Below are positions 24,771 to 37,899 of a stretch of DNA of 64,000 nt, one piece after another (positions within the stretch are counted from its first letter, which is position 1; every line of letters starts with the position of its first letter). Under the pieces are notes generated by a model, which saw nothing but the letters and a program-made list of their open reading frames with translations, did no database searches and was not told where the DNA came from. The position numbers and the translations under genes were made by a program. This DNA comes from Saccoglossus kowalevskii (Eukaryota; Hemichordata; Enteropneusta; Harrimaniidae). The stretch is from positions 110,012 to 174,011 of the forward strand of contig NW_003136839.1 of assembly GCF_000003605.2 (NCBI RefSeq), written 5' to 3'.

Positions 24771-25079
24771 TGCTACGTACAATGCCAGGACCCCTATATT
24801 TCCTGCTCAAACACAGCGCTCATGAACCATAGTAGTGGATATCAGCATATTAGGTGTTCATGTATAGAAATGTGCATGTTCACGTGATTAACTGAATAAA
24901 TAAAATGCTTCCAATCAAGTATCGGCGTCGGTATTGAGTATTAGAGCAGCGTTGCACATGTTATATTACGATGTTTATTTTAATATATTGCCGTCTTTCC
25001 ACCCTATATTTATATTTTCTTGGAGAATTGTTCTCCTTATTCTCAACTGGAAGGCTAGTTTTGAGATAAAACGGTTCTA

Positions 25080-25785
25080 AGTATGATAATAACCCTATCA
25101 AAGAAACAACAACTATATGCATTCTTAAACAAATAAGTTTTCAAATGTACCTTAAAATCATTAATTATTAGTTCCATTTTTTTACATGTTTTGGTAGAGC
25201 ATTTCACAAATGTTGTCGGATACAGTAAATGCCCTATACTGTAGGTAAGTTTGAAGGGCTTGTAGAGAGTGTACACAAGTTACGCATTTGAATCGAACAT
25301 TTCGGTAATATATTTGGGGGACTGGCCGTTAAGGGCTTTGTATACTAACAGCAATAAATTATATACAATACGATCGTTTACTGGAAGCCAGTGAAGAGAA
25401 ATCAAAGCAGGTGTAATATGATCATTTTTTTCATTTCTTTAAAACAATCCTAGCTGCTGCATTGTGTAATCTCTGCAACTGAGATAATTGGACATTCGTT
25501 ATACCATACATTAAACTATTGCAGTGATCCAGCCTCGATCCGTCAAGAGTATGACAATAATCTCGGTAGTTTGTGTTGAAAGATATTTTCTGATCTGGGA
25601 AATCCTACATAGATGTTAAAATGATGATTTTGTTACCTGTCTAACATGACTTGCCATATTCAAATGTTTATCAAACATCACACCCAGACTCCGTACATCA
25701 TTCGTGGCAGAAATTAAAGTCCTTTTTGAGGGCAATCAAATTTCTTAATTTGCTGAGGCATGCCAAATACTAAAATATCTGTCTA
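25080..25785 (-). mobile_element. CR1/L2-like LINE, 3' fragment
   Basis: On minus, frames give ATNDVRSLGVMFDKHLNM, then SSF-HLCRISQIRKYLS, QLQRLHNAAARIV, and near the end FKVHLKTYLFKNAYS. These are the C-terminal landmarks of reverse transcriptases of CR1/L2/Rex1-type LINEs (VRNLGVIFD, HLR-I--IRKYL, LQR-QNAAARL, FK--LKTYLF). The copy is 5' truncated at about 25785, exactly where duplication copy B begins, and is interrupted by stops and frame changes. The 3' end lies near 24950-25080. Confidence 0.75.
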
Positions 25786-28700
25786 TAGTGCTGCCTGTTT
25801 TACGTAAATTGTTTTCGCCCTCATCTTGAGATATTGAGAAGAGAATTGAAATTACCTACTAATTAGATTTAGCTAATGTATAGTCGACTATCACGAATGG
25901 GACGTTTCTCAAATTTGCTGACGGTGAACTCCTAGTCTCTTAGAGTTAAATGAATCTCACAACTGGCTCAGTGAATGTCACTCCTTATTACAAGACGTTA
26001 TAAGTGGTTTACGCCACGTGCTGTGTTTACCTGTATTTACGTTTTCATACTGAATTGCTGTTGAAGAAACACTTCTTGATTAAAACAATCTACCCGAGTA
26101 TTTATGTGGGAACACGTCTTTATGATGACCAATTCCCTGGGATTTCAATGGACTATTTCACTGCTTGAAATGACCAACACTATTTCCAATGTGTTCAATC
26201 CGGCAACGTAACAAGATCATGCACACCACAAAACACAGAAAATTAATTTAAAGATTATTAGTGGAGAAAAATATAAAAAATTTTAAGAAACTTATGATGA
26301 ATAAACGGATAAAATAGTTTTTTTATTTGGCTACAAAATTTGAGTTCACATGCTGCTTGGCATTTATTATCATATCATGGTGTGTTACTCATATAGCATA
26401 GCCTTGTACATCGTCACATATTGTATATATTAATTCAAACGTAATATAGTATACAGGAAAATTCAGCAAAATATTGTTTTAAATTTTTTACTCTCTTTTG
26501 ATCGACGTTTTATTTAAAAATAAATTCGATTTCACACTGGAACAGACATATAAATCACTTCGTAAGAGCAGGAGGAATTAGAATTTTACTGGTATGAGTT
26601 GTCATGGCAATATATACAACTATGTTTAGAATCAAAAGCTTTTCAATGAGTCTGTCTATCACACCACTCAGACGACAGCCAGTGATTGACTGATCACACA
26701 AAGTATTTACTATTCATTTACTATTCATTATATATTATTGACAAGAGTGTTGTTTATTTTGGAATCAGTAAACAATGTATTCAATCGAGCATATTGATGT
26801 GGTCAAGTAGTACATGACAATTCCTTTTGCCAAATTTCTAGAGAATAATAAAAACGTGCAAATATCCGTGAAGTTTGTCTGCCAGTGCTACAAACTATGA
26901 AAATAATGTATTAGTAGTAAACCGAGACAAAATGCCAGAAACTATGACAATCTTTCAGTCACAGAAAGCCTTACCAATTCCACGGTATTATGAAACAGAA
27001 AATACGATATTTATATTAAATTTTTTTGAAACTCCGATCAATAAGACATTGATACATAGTATGACCATTTGTAAGTCTGAAGAACGTTGTTAACAATGAA
27101 ACACACGGCATCATACAATATCCAAATTCTTTGAAACTTGTGTGACTGATTGGAAAAGGGTAAACATTTAAATTTGTTCTGAAAATTTGCAAAGGTATAG
27201 TAGCCCTCAACGTTCACACACTTTGAGCTGTCTAAGGTGAACCACTATTTTAGCCGATGAAATAATGGATAAATGTAGAGCGCTAGGCAAAAGATGAACT
27301 TTATGATTGATGTGGGCGCTTATATTATAAACCCTCAAAAAGCATTTCACTAACTTAGAGGTCGTTGTTTGTAGAACCCACAATTAAGGTGAGTTGCAGG
27401 AAGGGTCTTTCTCAGAAACAGAGCTAAATGAGCCCTGAAACGAAAACCAGTAGTAGCATGTGAACCGTGGGATACACACAAATGTAAATCACCCTCAGAT
27501 TTATTCATGGGTTCAAGATTGCTGTCTCCTGAAATTGGTTCAATCTTCTCGAAAAACAGAAAATATGGCGCCAAGAAGGTATGTTGAATCGTTTAAGGGG
27601 CGGTAGTTGTCGCGCATCGCGTGTTTGAATATCATGTAAATAAACAATGTATTTTACACGCGTTGTATACGTCACTATGAGTCACATGTCGGACAGGACG
27701 CGGTGCGACGACCACCGCCCTTTAATGCACAGTCTTGACCTATTCATGAATGTCTGTTTCTACTTTTTATAGTAGAGTGTCTAATTCATTTAAGAAAAGC
27801 AATACAAAGCTTTGATCTAATGGAGAGTAGGGGCATTGATAAGATGACTTTTTAATGTGTGTCAAAATTATAATACTTCTTATTGAATCTGTTCTATCAA
27901 TAAAATCAACATCATCTCTTACCTTTCTAACTGAATGTCTCAGAAATAATGGTTCATTAAGCCGTGGTTGAGAAATAAAGAATGACCATATTTACAAAAC
28001 TTTATAAAAATACGATGGTTGTAATTCTGGTGTGCACCATGGAAATATTAAATAGTCTTTATGGACTAGTCCAGTCCATGGCCTAGACTGCCAAGTAGAA
28101 ATTGACTAAGTACTGTTGAAGGAAAGGAAAATTACTATTTACATAACGAAAAGTATTCTATGAGATTAGAATATAAACATGAAGAAAATATTACGTATAA
28201 TAATAATATAAACGAGCTACTGGTACTACGAATTTATATGCAGAAGAAAAGAAACATATGCAGAGAAGTGGGAAGTAATCGAGGAAATTAACAAAGCAAA
28301 TAATGTTTTATTTTGTATTTAAATTTGTTTATATGTTGTTTATATTTTTAGGGAGTCTGGAAGTGAATTCCAGTGTTTCACGGCAGCAAATTTAAAATTA
28401 TGTTGTGAAACTGTAAGTTTAGCAATAGGAATTAAAAAAATTACCAACTAGACGCTGACTTTGTGGGATGGCAATGTAGGTAATCATTTACCTACTTATT
28501 GAGGCACAAAGTTTGTGAATATCAAGTATGTGTAATTGAATAAAAAGAGGAGCAGAATGTGCTTTAAAGTACGAGAAGCTGATAAGGCGCACATTTTTTT
28601 TTTGTAAGAGCAGATGGAACATGTTGATTATGCTAGATACAAATGCATGTGCATATGGGACTTGGAGACACATTTACTAGGTGTACAAACATTGATATAG

Positions 28701-28795
28701 TTGAAAAACTTAGGTTGATTTGTATGTCCTATCACAAGTTTGTCATCTAGAAAGCAGTTCATAAATATGCTAAAAGCATGTTGGCAGCCCATGCA
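25785..28795. repeat. Direct duplication, copy B
   Basis: Partner of 16675-19285, same orientation, 9.1 kb away. Differences include a 124 bp insertion at 27597-27720 and unrelated text at 27980-28480. A 72-codon open frame at 26875 (NRDKMPETMTIF, PIPRYYETENT) is conserved in wording with copy A, where it is cut short; I do not call it a gene. Copy B ends where the first DIRS-type fossil begins. Confidence 0.8.
27597..27720. mobile_element. 124 bp MITE with TTAA-containing target duplication
   Basis: Ends ggggcggtagttgtcgc and gcgacgaccaccgccc are inverted repeats of about 16 bp. Both flanks read tttaa (27592-27596 and 27721-27725). The matching site in copy A (about 18350) reads gaatcgtttaattcac without the insert, which is the pre-insertion site. 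TTAA targeting would fit a piggyBac-driven MITE; a 5 bp TTTAA duplication is equally readable. Confidence 0.8.
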
Positions 28796-28834
28796 GATAA
28801 AATGTCCTTCTGTGCGAGTCTACTGAAAGTCTCC

Positions 28835-31800
28835 ATGCGTGTTAGTGGTGGGGTTGGAGCAGCAGATCTGGGATGTTCGGAAGCATCACTGGTGTCTCAA
28901 CTAACATAACAACAGTAGTGGAAATCAGGCCTTGGTCGGCCAGTTGGGCGCCACCAGCAAGTTTCTGCAGTACACAGTGAATTAAGGGGAAGGGAGGAAA
29001 GGCCCACAGAATTGATAATGCGTCTATGGAGGAGTGTCACGTACGTTGGGAGCTTGGCGTTCAAGGGTGTGGCAAACAGGTCTATCTTTGGACCATCCCA
29101 CAGCCGAAACAGTTTGGAGGCTACCCATTTCGCTATCTGCCACTCTGCATTCGGTATCTGCCACTCTGGGTACTGGAACAAGAAGAGATGTGCCTTGACC
29201 GGATCACTTGGTTCATTCTCGCGACCCTGGTACGACAAACTTTTGTTCGACCAGAAGGGCAAGGGTGGATGGCCAAGTTCCATGGAAATTTTCGTCAGCT
29301 CAGTTAGAAATAATTCACTGCGCCCTGAGAGTGGAGTTGCAACCAATTAAATTTTGTTTGTGGCCGGCACACTGGAGCGTATTACTTTGCATCTCCAGGA
29401 CACGGAAATCTCGAAGGCAGAACGCACCAGCCTCCTAGACCAGCATACACAGCTGTTGGCGGAACATCGGCACGGCTATGTGTGAGACCCTGCAGTGTCA
29501 TCTGGCTCTCTGAGTTATGGGGTGCGTCATCGCCTTAGTTATGCAGACTGGACCTCCTCCACTTTCTTTGATGGGGAGGGAGCAGTCACGAAGCTTGGGG
29601 AGGCCACCGACCAGATGGTACAGGTGGAATCTGCAAGCCAGTTGGCTGCTGCCAAGGGCAAGCAAAGAGGAGCCCAAGATGTGAAAACACGTCAACACAC
29701 GCAAGCAAGAAGGCACTCTCCTTGGTGGAACTGCCAAACCCATGGCCAAATATCCCTGTTGTGCTCAGATTGCGCCGGTGTATTCCGGCTTGGAGGCAGT
29801 GGGTAACCGATCCCTGGAATGTCACACAATTACGAAATTCAAAGGATTCTGAATGCAGGATAGAAAATCTGGTGACAAGTCTGGGCTTCTACTCACACGT
29901 CTTTGTAGTTCAAAGGCTACAGGTGGCTGGCGTCCAGTTTTGGACCTAATTTAACTCGGTATGTGCCCCTTGATCGATTCCGCATGGATACAACAAGCAC
30001 TGTCTTACTCTCTGTTTACCGTTTTGAATGGTTATCCTTGCTAGACTTAAGCGATGCTTACATGCACATATCAATGCATCCAATGAGTCAGTGACTACTT
30101 TGATTCTCCCACTTGTGCCAAGTATTCAAGTTCAGTGTGCTTCTACTGGGATATGCACGGTGCCATACATGTTCACCACAGTGTTGAAACAGGTGGTGCT
30201 GATGCTGCATGTTCTGGAGAGGAAGTCACCGCAAGAGGGTGTCTGCTTGACCGTTCCGCATCTCTGGAAGGTGGTGTGCAGTTAGCTCAACAGTTAATTT
30301 CAAGCACCAATGGAGAATTTGTTCCACCAGAACTGAGAGCAATTGGGATTTTGTCCCCCACCCTTCTCCTTGTTAATGTGGGGGACCATCGCTGTGTTGT
30401 CTGTGCAGGTAGAAAATGTATCAGTACTAAGTGTACTGCTTTCAGCTCAAGCCAATTGATATGGTGGCCCCGAATCCAAGGTAGGGGCCATATTCCTTGG
30501 GCTTGTACGTCCAATATGTGCGCTCCTAAACCTGGGAGGGAGGCATCTATTATCAGAGTCATAGCTGAGGCAAGTGGGTCCAAGGGAACCCCCTGCCTAA
30601 GGTTGGTAATTGCCATCCAACTATGCTCTCAGGGCGTGGTGGATTGTTTTGGACTGAGCTGCCGAAAACAATTCACGGAAAGCAACCATCAATCCTTGCC
30701 CGTCCCGCCGAATGAAAGTTCATGGTACCAGAGTCATGAGAAGGAACCGAGGGATCCAGTAAAGACACAAGGTCTCGCACCATTTCTGCTGGCTCCAGTA
30801 CCCGACACCAAACAGATTGTATAGTGCTTAGTCCAGCAGAAAGAGGTAAGCATAAGATTGCCCCATCCTGGGGCCTTATGATTAGACTCTTCCACAGGGA
30901 ACCTTCGTCCAGCCATCAACACCATCTCAGCGACGTCCCAAGGACATTTCACCCATACTCGCATTCCACTCACTCAAATCCACAAGGCCCCAACTAAATG
31001 CACGACTAGTCCGAGCTCAGGCATTGCTACATGCAACATGTACATGGTCCCGGAAAATATCCCAGGTGTCACAATCCCAATGGAAGCACATGTCCTTGTG
31101 GCAAAACCCTGAAACCCAAACACATTCCAAACAAAGGCGACATTTACTATTGGGGTTCCAACTCAGGATATTCTGGTGGCGACTGCCGCACGACTGAGTC
31201 AGTCTATAGGGCGACAACCTAGGATGCGAGGAGGTCTTACTTGACTGCTTTTCTTTCTTCCAGTCCATTTTTAAAAACAACACTAGGAAAATGAACAAGG
31301 CATGCATGAGTGGAACGAAATGACAGTTGAAACAAAAATGTAGACAAACAAATGTGTCCCCTGTGTTTTGTTAGCGGTACACACAAAGAGACATGGGTTC
31401 CTAAGTAAAAAAATCCTACTAGCCTACTGTTAGCAACAGCAACAGGAGTACCTCAGAAAACAAGAGTTGGCAGAGCCATCTCGATGCTGGAAAAATGAGA
31501 GTATTTAAAGGTGTGTTTGGAGCAATGGATTGGCGAACATGCAGAAAAGCAATTTCAAAAACTTTGACTTTGTTTTAATGAAAACTTGAAGTATACATGA
31601 GGGTACGTATTATTAATTATTTATTTTAGAAACTCCATTTTTAATTGAAGGAATTAAACTAAATTAAATGATCATGTTAGAAATGACTACTGTTCAACTC
31701 CGAACGTTTAATTGTACTTAGCGTATGTTACTTTGACAATCAACCAATTCGAGAAATGACTAAATGCATGGTCACAGCCAAATCGCTGTTTAGTTGAAAG

Positions 31801-33500
31801 AAAACAATCAAGGAAAACAGAGAACTCTGAGACAGGAAGAGAAACACGAGCGATGTATTCGAACAAAAGGCATTACGGCAGCCAAGTTTGTTTTACCTCG
31901 ATCAATGCAGTAATACCCACGATGCACTATTCCCATAAGCGTGGGTATGTGCAAGTTCATAGCCAAGCGTACTGCGGTCAAGAACAAGATAAGAAATTAC
32001 GTGACGGGACCATCCCGATTTTCCGTCGATTTCCGGGGTTGGGTACGTTTCATACAAGAAGATCGATACACACTACACCACCGAGTGTAGTAGACATAAT
32101 CCCGATGGCAATAGGAAGTTCGAAGTAAGCTAATACAGTTGATTTATAACAGACGAAGTAAATCACTTTTCAGTCCTCGTTGAGACACAAACGTAATTTA
32201 ATATACACTTCTACAGTTTGACTAAAGTTTACAAACACCACGGTCAGTCACACAAAGTTCCCAAATTCAAAAGGGATTTTTAAATGCACCGGGGAACACG
32301 AGACGAACAATTGTGCGTACTTTATAGATGACGACTCCACGCTACACGCAGCGTAAAAATGGCAATTTAAACTTTGTTTGCAGATTTTCCCGGGCAGATT
32401 TACATAATAATACAGTTCGATAACACGGCCAGTCACATAAAATCCATCAAAAGAAGACTGCAAGTTGTATAATGCCAAAACAGTACCATGATTTCACAAC
32501 TTTTGAAATATGTTCGTTTTTATCGACGTCCACTGTACAACAGTTTAATGTCTTCCCGTTGGCAAGAACACAAAGCCTAAACTATCAGAAATTCGTAATA
32601 CATAATTCGAGTGATGGAATAGCATAATTACTCATCATTTGTAAATTCAATCCATCGAAAAAGTATAAAAAACATTTTTATGAACAATTTGTATTATAAA
32701 TACACTTTGAAAAGAAACAAGTTTCATAAACATTAATCTATTTGAATACATTCTCACTACAAATTACACAATACTTATTTTCTATTGAACTTTTTCACAG
32801 CACAAACTATTGGAATGATGCACATGTGTGAGTACTTCGGTGACACATTTTATTGCTACGCCTAAAATAGTCCATCATTTATTGCGCAACTGTGACCACA
32901 CGACATCATCCACACATTTTCATAAAATCTCCATGTACTTTTTGACCTTTCGTAAGTAAAATACACTACAATTTACTCCAGAAAAACAATTTTCTTGGTA
33001 CATTCTTGCATACTAATGAGGGGTTCAGACACATTCCAAGCTGAACAATTTTCTTGGACTAATAACAAAGCTGGTCAATCCTTTCCCAGCAATAACACAA
33101 TGAAACCTGACAATGTGGCCCATGTTTTTTTGTTTTGTTTTTGTAAGCAGTGCACAAAAAAGTCACGGGGCTGCTAATAAAGAACATTTATTCTACCAGC
33201 CACTACGTCTACTGTTACCAACAGTTACAGAAACTTCAGAAAAACTAGGTCGAAAAAACTGGAGACTGAATCGCACTGTTTTCACTACGTTGCACCTCAA
33301 TGCGGAGAAAAACAGAGTGAACATTAGGCATGCTGGTCGCTGACCTTTTGACCTCAGTCATGTGTTATGCGACGTGGAAGAAAATCTATGAGGTCATGGG
33401 GCTTCCTCTAACCTAGATTAGTCTCTCAGTCATTGGCTGAATAGCAGATTAATGCCTACAATTCAAAATAGTCATTTTGACTGAGAGTCTATGGTCGGTA
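28835..33500 (-). mobile_element. DIRS-type retroelement fossil 1 (rearranged, 3' truncated)
   Basis: Parts seen: RNase H tail region on minus at 28897-29346 (IDLFATPLNAKLPTYV); a reverse-transcriptase piece on plus at 29880-30230 (SLLDLSDAYMHISMHP); the RNase H core on minus at 30240-30616 (IIDASLPGLGAHI, LELKAVHLVLIHFLP); a plus-strand copy of the RNase H tail at 30640-30830; and one inverted terminal repeat at about 33345-33495, matching that of fossil 2. The recombinase and the other terminus are missing. The opposite orientation of neighbouring pieces shows internal inversion or joining of two copies. The stretch 31300-33080 shows no recognised parts and may be a later insertion. Old, with many breaks. 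Confidence 0.75.
31350..33080. other. Unassigned stretch inside DIRS-type fossil 1
   Basis: No gene or element is recognised. Open frames at 31853-32128 and 32248-32478 have no recognisable domain. Confidence 0.35.
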
Positions 33501-33680
33501 ACTGAACATAGTAAATTATACCTATCTCAACCCCAATCCTAAGACCAAGACACATATCTATAAACCCTACCTGTACCGACCCTAACCCAAATGACAAGAC
33601 ATATTTGTGTACATCTCAGGGTGGAGATTAATGCAAATTTGGTGTTAGCTGCTTGTGTAAACTTAGACAGAGGATTCTCC

Positions 33681-36600
33681 GAACCTGCCTATTCACATAG
33701 TTCATACCCACTATATACTCTGGTCAGTCAAAATGACTATTTTGAACTGTAGGCATTAATCAGCGATTCTGCCGGTGACGGAGAGATAGAATCTAGGTCA
33801 GGGGAAGCCCAATGACCCAAAGATTCTCTTTCCCTTACGTCACAAACCACGTGACAGAGGCCATATGGCAGCGCCATTAACGGCTGTACAATCACTCCGG
33901 TTCCTTTCTCTCCGCCTCGAGGACTTAGACCAACGCTACGGAAAGAGAGGGGTGGTTTGGGGGACCCAGAGTCTATGGTGGGTATGAACTATGTGAATAG
34001 GCGGGTTCGTAGAACCTTCTGCCAAAATTCACTACGTTCAATTACCCACCATAGACTTCGGCCAGTCAAAATGACTATTTTGAACTGTAGGCAGAGTCAG
34101 GCGCCGATAGGTGGTGGGTTTTCCGAGCAAACAGAAAAATGATGAAAGTCGTTTCCCAGTCCGGGATGAAATACAATAATCAGTCAAACCCTAGTTAAGG
34201 CCCAAAAAAGGGTGGTGTCTTACCTTGCCTGGGCTGTCCCTGGAGCAAGAAGCCAAAATGTTGCTACGGTGACAGGGTTTGGTGTGCCCAGGAAAGCTAG
34301 ACCCCAAGCCAATTATGGGGGGTAGTAAGCTTTCGAAGTAAAGACCAAAACAGTTCTGCATGAGGGCATAGGCCGCAAAGCGGGCCTGGGAGCTTCCAGG
34401 GGAGTGATGACGGTAGAGAAATCTGACTGCATAAAATGCCGAGACTGACTTATTGCCTATGCGCAGGAACCCTTGTGGTCGTTCGGGCTGGGTCAGCAAA
34501 CCAAGACTGACCCACTACGACGGGACCCAACCTAAAGAGACCTTCCTCAATGGATTCGGTGTCTGTTAGGTGGTAGTTGATAAAGACGTTCTGCGTTCTC
34601 CAGTAGCCTGCCCTCCATGTATGCTCGAGGGGGGCACCTGACGCTAGCACTAGTGAGTTGGCAATCGCACAGACCTCATGCGCTCGTACTTGGTGTATCT
34701 GCAAGCTCTGTGTCGAGGAAGTTAAAGTATTATAGACCTCTAATACAGTCGCAGTAAACCACCTGGTTATGGAAGTTGGGGAGGCCGGCCTATCCTGCCT
34801 GCCTGGGCCGAAACATAAAGATATGTGCATGGCACCAAGTCCTGAATCTTTAGTACGGTTTGGGAGCAACTCCGTGCTAGAACCGGGCAGAAAAGCAATT
34901 CCTCCTGACCCTCCGGGCAGACAAAAATTTGACAGCTGGGGGATGACGATGGGGTGAGGATCGTGTCCTGGAATTTGGTTCTAGGCAAGAAACCCAGTTC
35001 ATGTCTTTTGCACAACTTGATTGTCCATAACGGCGGTACATCATCCGAGAAGGACAATGCCCCCAGCTCTGGTCAACGCCTACCTGAGGCGAGGGCCAGT
35101 AGGAAGACTATTTTCCATGTTAAAAAAATTGAGTGATACTGATCAGAGAGGCTCAAAGGCAGTCTGCTTAGAACGGACAACACAGCCAACAAGTTCGAGT
35201 TGGGCGGTTCCCTTCCCGTCTGGAAAGTAGTAAATAGTCTCCTAATAATAGGACAATTGGCTAGTCTTGTTCCCATACGTTTTCAATGGTGGGGGACAAG
35301 GCCGACCCGTAGCCAACGATCGCTGCGTAGGAAAAACCTACTTTGTCAAACAGGTGGACGAAGGAGCCTACTACCTGGCCAATAGAGGGATGGTATGGAT
35401 CAATCTCCCTTCTGCTACACCAATCAGTGCATGCACGCAGCTTAGAAATGCAGGCTGCATTGGTGGAATCCCTGTTCACCCTGGCCAGGACGTTGGCAGC
35501 CCGCTCGGATAAAGCCTTTGTATGTGCAGGTCTAATGAGAGCCTGTATGCGTGTAAGTGATATCTGATGGGCTCATTGGTAGTGCGCCGTCTGGTTGAGA
35601 CAGGTCCGGTAAGTCTGGAAGCACTATTGGTGTTTCGACTAGCATTTTCGACAGACGTGGAAACTAGGCCTTGTTTGGCCAAATGGGTGTGACCAATAAA
35701 AATATGCAGGTATGCAGGTATTTTCTCCGGTGCCCGGTGAACTAGTGGGAAGGGAAGGAAGGCGTACACAACTAAGTGGGTTCACGGGGTTAGCCAAGTG
35801 ACCCTGGCCCAGGTTCCTGAAGTCGGCAGGAGTGTTACGTTCGTCGGGAGCTTGGCGTTCTAACCTTGGACTGTCCTACAGCCGAAACAGCCTGGAGGCT
35901 TGTATCAGCCACCCCGTGTTCTGGAAGCAGAGTCTGCCATACTGTTCCTCACCCCTGGAAAGGTGGTGTGCGGTTAGCTCCACATTGTATTCCAGGCACC
36001 AAAAGAGGATTTGCTCCGCTAGGACTGACAACAATGAGGAATGTATGTCCCCCCTCCTTCTTGAAGGAGACCACCGCTGTGTTGCATGTGCGAAGCAGGA
36101 CTCTGTGGTCTTGAACTACGGGTAGAAAGTGTGGTAGTGCTAAGTATATTGCTTTCAGTTCGGGCCGGTTGATATGGTAGTTCCAAAACTACTGCGGGCC
36201 ATATCCTTGGACTTGTTGATTCAGTAGATGCGCTCCCCAACCTTGGGAGGAGGCATCACTTACCAGAGTCATACCTGTGGCGAGCGGGTCCAAGGGGCCC
36301 CCTGTCAGAGGTTGGCCAGTGACGCCCACAAGGGCAGGGCTTCCTTCACTTGGTCCCAGATCAAAACCTGCCTATCTAGTTTCTATACTTCGACCAAAGC
36401 CCTCAATTCGGAGGGAAACCCGACGCCATGCAAGGAAGGGTCCACAAAGGGACTCACAATGGCCCCATAGGAGGAAAGCCTCCAGGGGCACAGCCTTGCT
36501 GCAGCTGGTAAAATCGGGTAAACCACTGAGACTGTGAGGATGCCCTCCGATCAGCAGGGGTAGGCCGAGAAAAAATATCGGTACCACCGCCAACAGGCCT

Positions 36601-37450
36601 CCTACTCGACGTCCCGGTACACAAAGCACCGGTAGCCGAGCGTGAAAACTTTCCACTCATGCCAAACACACAACTCACTTTAACCGATTAGTTTACTGGA
36701 CACGCGACCTTGCTGTGAAGAAACGAGCAATCTCAGACCTTAGGCCTCCAGTGAAAAATGCCTTCACAGCAAAAACCCCGAACCCGCACAAAGCTACGAC
36801 AAAAGTATCTCGGATGCGGGTTCTATGCTGGTAAATTCTGAATATAGCCACTGCACAGTCGACTCAAAACATTAGGAGACCCAAAAAAAAAAAAAACGGC
36901 AGCGAGTGGTGCCGTCATTACATCTATACATTTCTAAACACATTGTAAATAAAAGACGACATGCATGAGGGAAACGAAATACAGTTGTAAAAGGTGTCGC
37001 CGCGAAACCAACAAGTGGTTACGTAGTGGCACCAGGTTTTAATTTCTTTGTTGTGAAAAAAACATTACACACAAAAGGGAAAACGACACGAGGGTAAAAA
37101 AGACAAGAAAAACTTATCCTACCAGCTAGAATGTCGGATGCTGCGGCAATAACCAACGCTAGAAACCCGGACAGCAAAAAGCAATTGAGCCAGGCAGAGC
37201 CGCTCAAAATCATTCCCGACAAGGCGGAGATGAAAAAAGAGTGATTGTACAGCCGTTAATGGCGCTGCCATATGGCCTTGGTCACATGGTTCGTGACGTA
37301 AGAGAAAGAGAATCTTGGGGTTATGGGGCTTCCCCTGACCAAGATTCTATCTCTCCGTCATCGGCAGAATCGCTGATTAATGCCTGCAGTTCAAAATAGT
37401 CATTTTGACTGACCGGAGTCTATGGTGGGTAATTGAATGTAGCAAATTCT
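33681..37450 (-). mobile_element. DIRS-type retroelement fossil 2 with ITRs and internal complementary region
   Basis: Inverted terminal repeats lie at 33721-33897 and 37239-37418, about nine-tenths identical. An internal complementary region at 33971-34096 is complementary to the sequences at the two outer ends of the element, joined. Between them, on minus, are RNase H (about 36300-35830; WGAHLL- and LKAIYLALPHFLPV-like text) followed by tyrosine recombinase (about 35570-34400; LTWKIVFLLALASG, CPVLA, RAHEVCAIA, GYWRTQNVFINYHL). Recombinase downstream of RT/RNase H and inverted ends are DIRS hallmarks. At 3.8 kb it is shorter than typical DIRS elements; most of the 5' coding part is gone. 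Broken many times and old, though younger-looking than fossil 1. Confidence 0.85.
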
Positions 37451-37899
37451 ACCATATCCAATCCTGACCTTAATGGTATGCACCTATTGGTAATCTCTTA
37501 CTCACAGAATTTTCCAAGTTGAGATGATATAAAATAATTTAACAAGAAGTTGTTAAATTGAGAGAATAAATGTCCGGACAAATATTTAAGAATTATTTTA
37601 ATGTAAACAACTCTTGTTTAATTAATTTCCTGCATTGCAAGTTCTTAATTTTATGTTATAAATGTATCCTTCGATACTTGATTGAATTTAAAGACTTCCT
37701 AAAATAATAACTGCTGAATTAAAACCCGGAAATGTATCTTCTTTCTCACATTGATGAGTGTGAATAACACAATCACAGTTTAAAACTTTATTTTTCTGGG
37801 AATCACATAAACTGAAAGTAGCAAGAAAGTTTCAGTAGTTCAAAAAAATACAAAATCTTTTACTGGTTCAAAAGTGTGTGTATATCTACACCTCTACAC
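37451..37899. other. 3' flank of INTS9
   Basis: Contains the INTS9 poly(A) signal AATAAA on minus (37787-37792). The remainder is AT-rich with nothing else recognised. Confidence 0.6.

Noticed and set aside
31853-32128. 91-codon open frame on plus inside DIRS-type fossil 1
   Set aside because: No similarity recognised to gag, RT, RNase H or recombinase, nor to a host gene.
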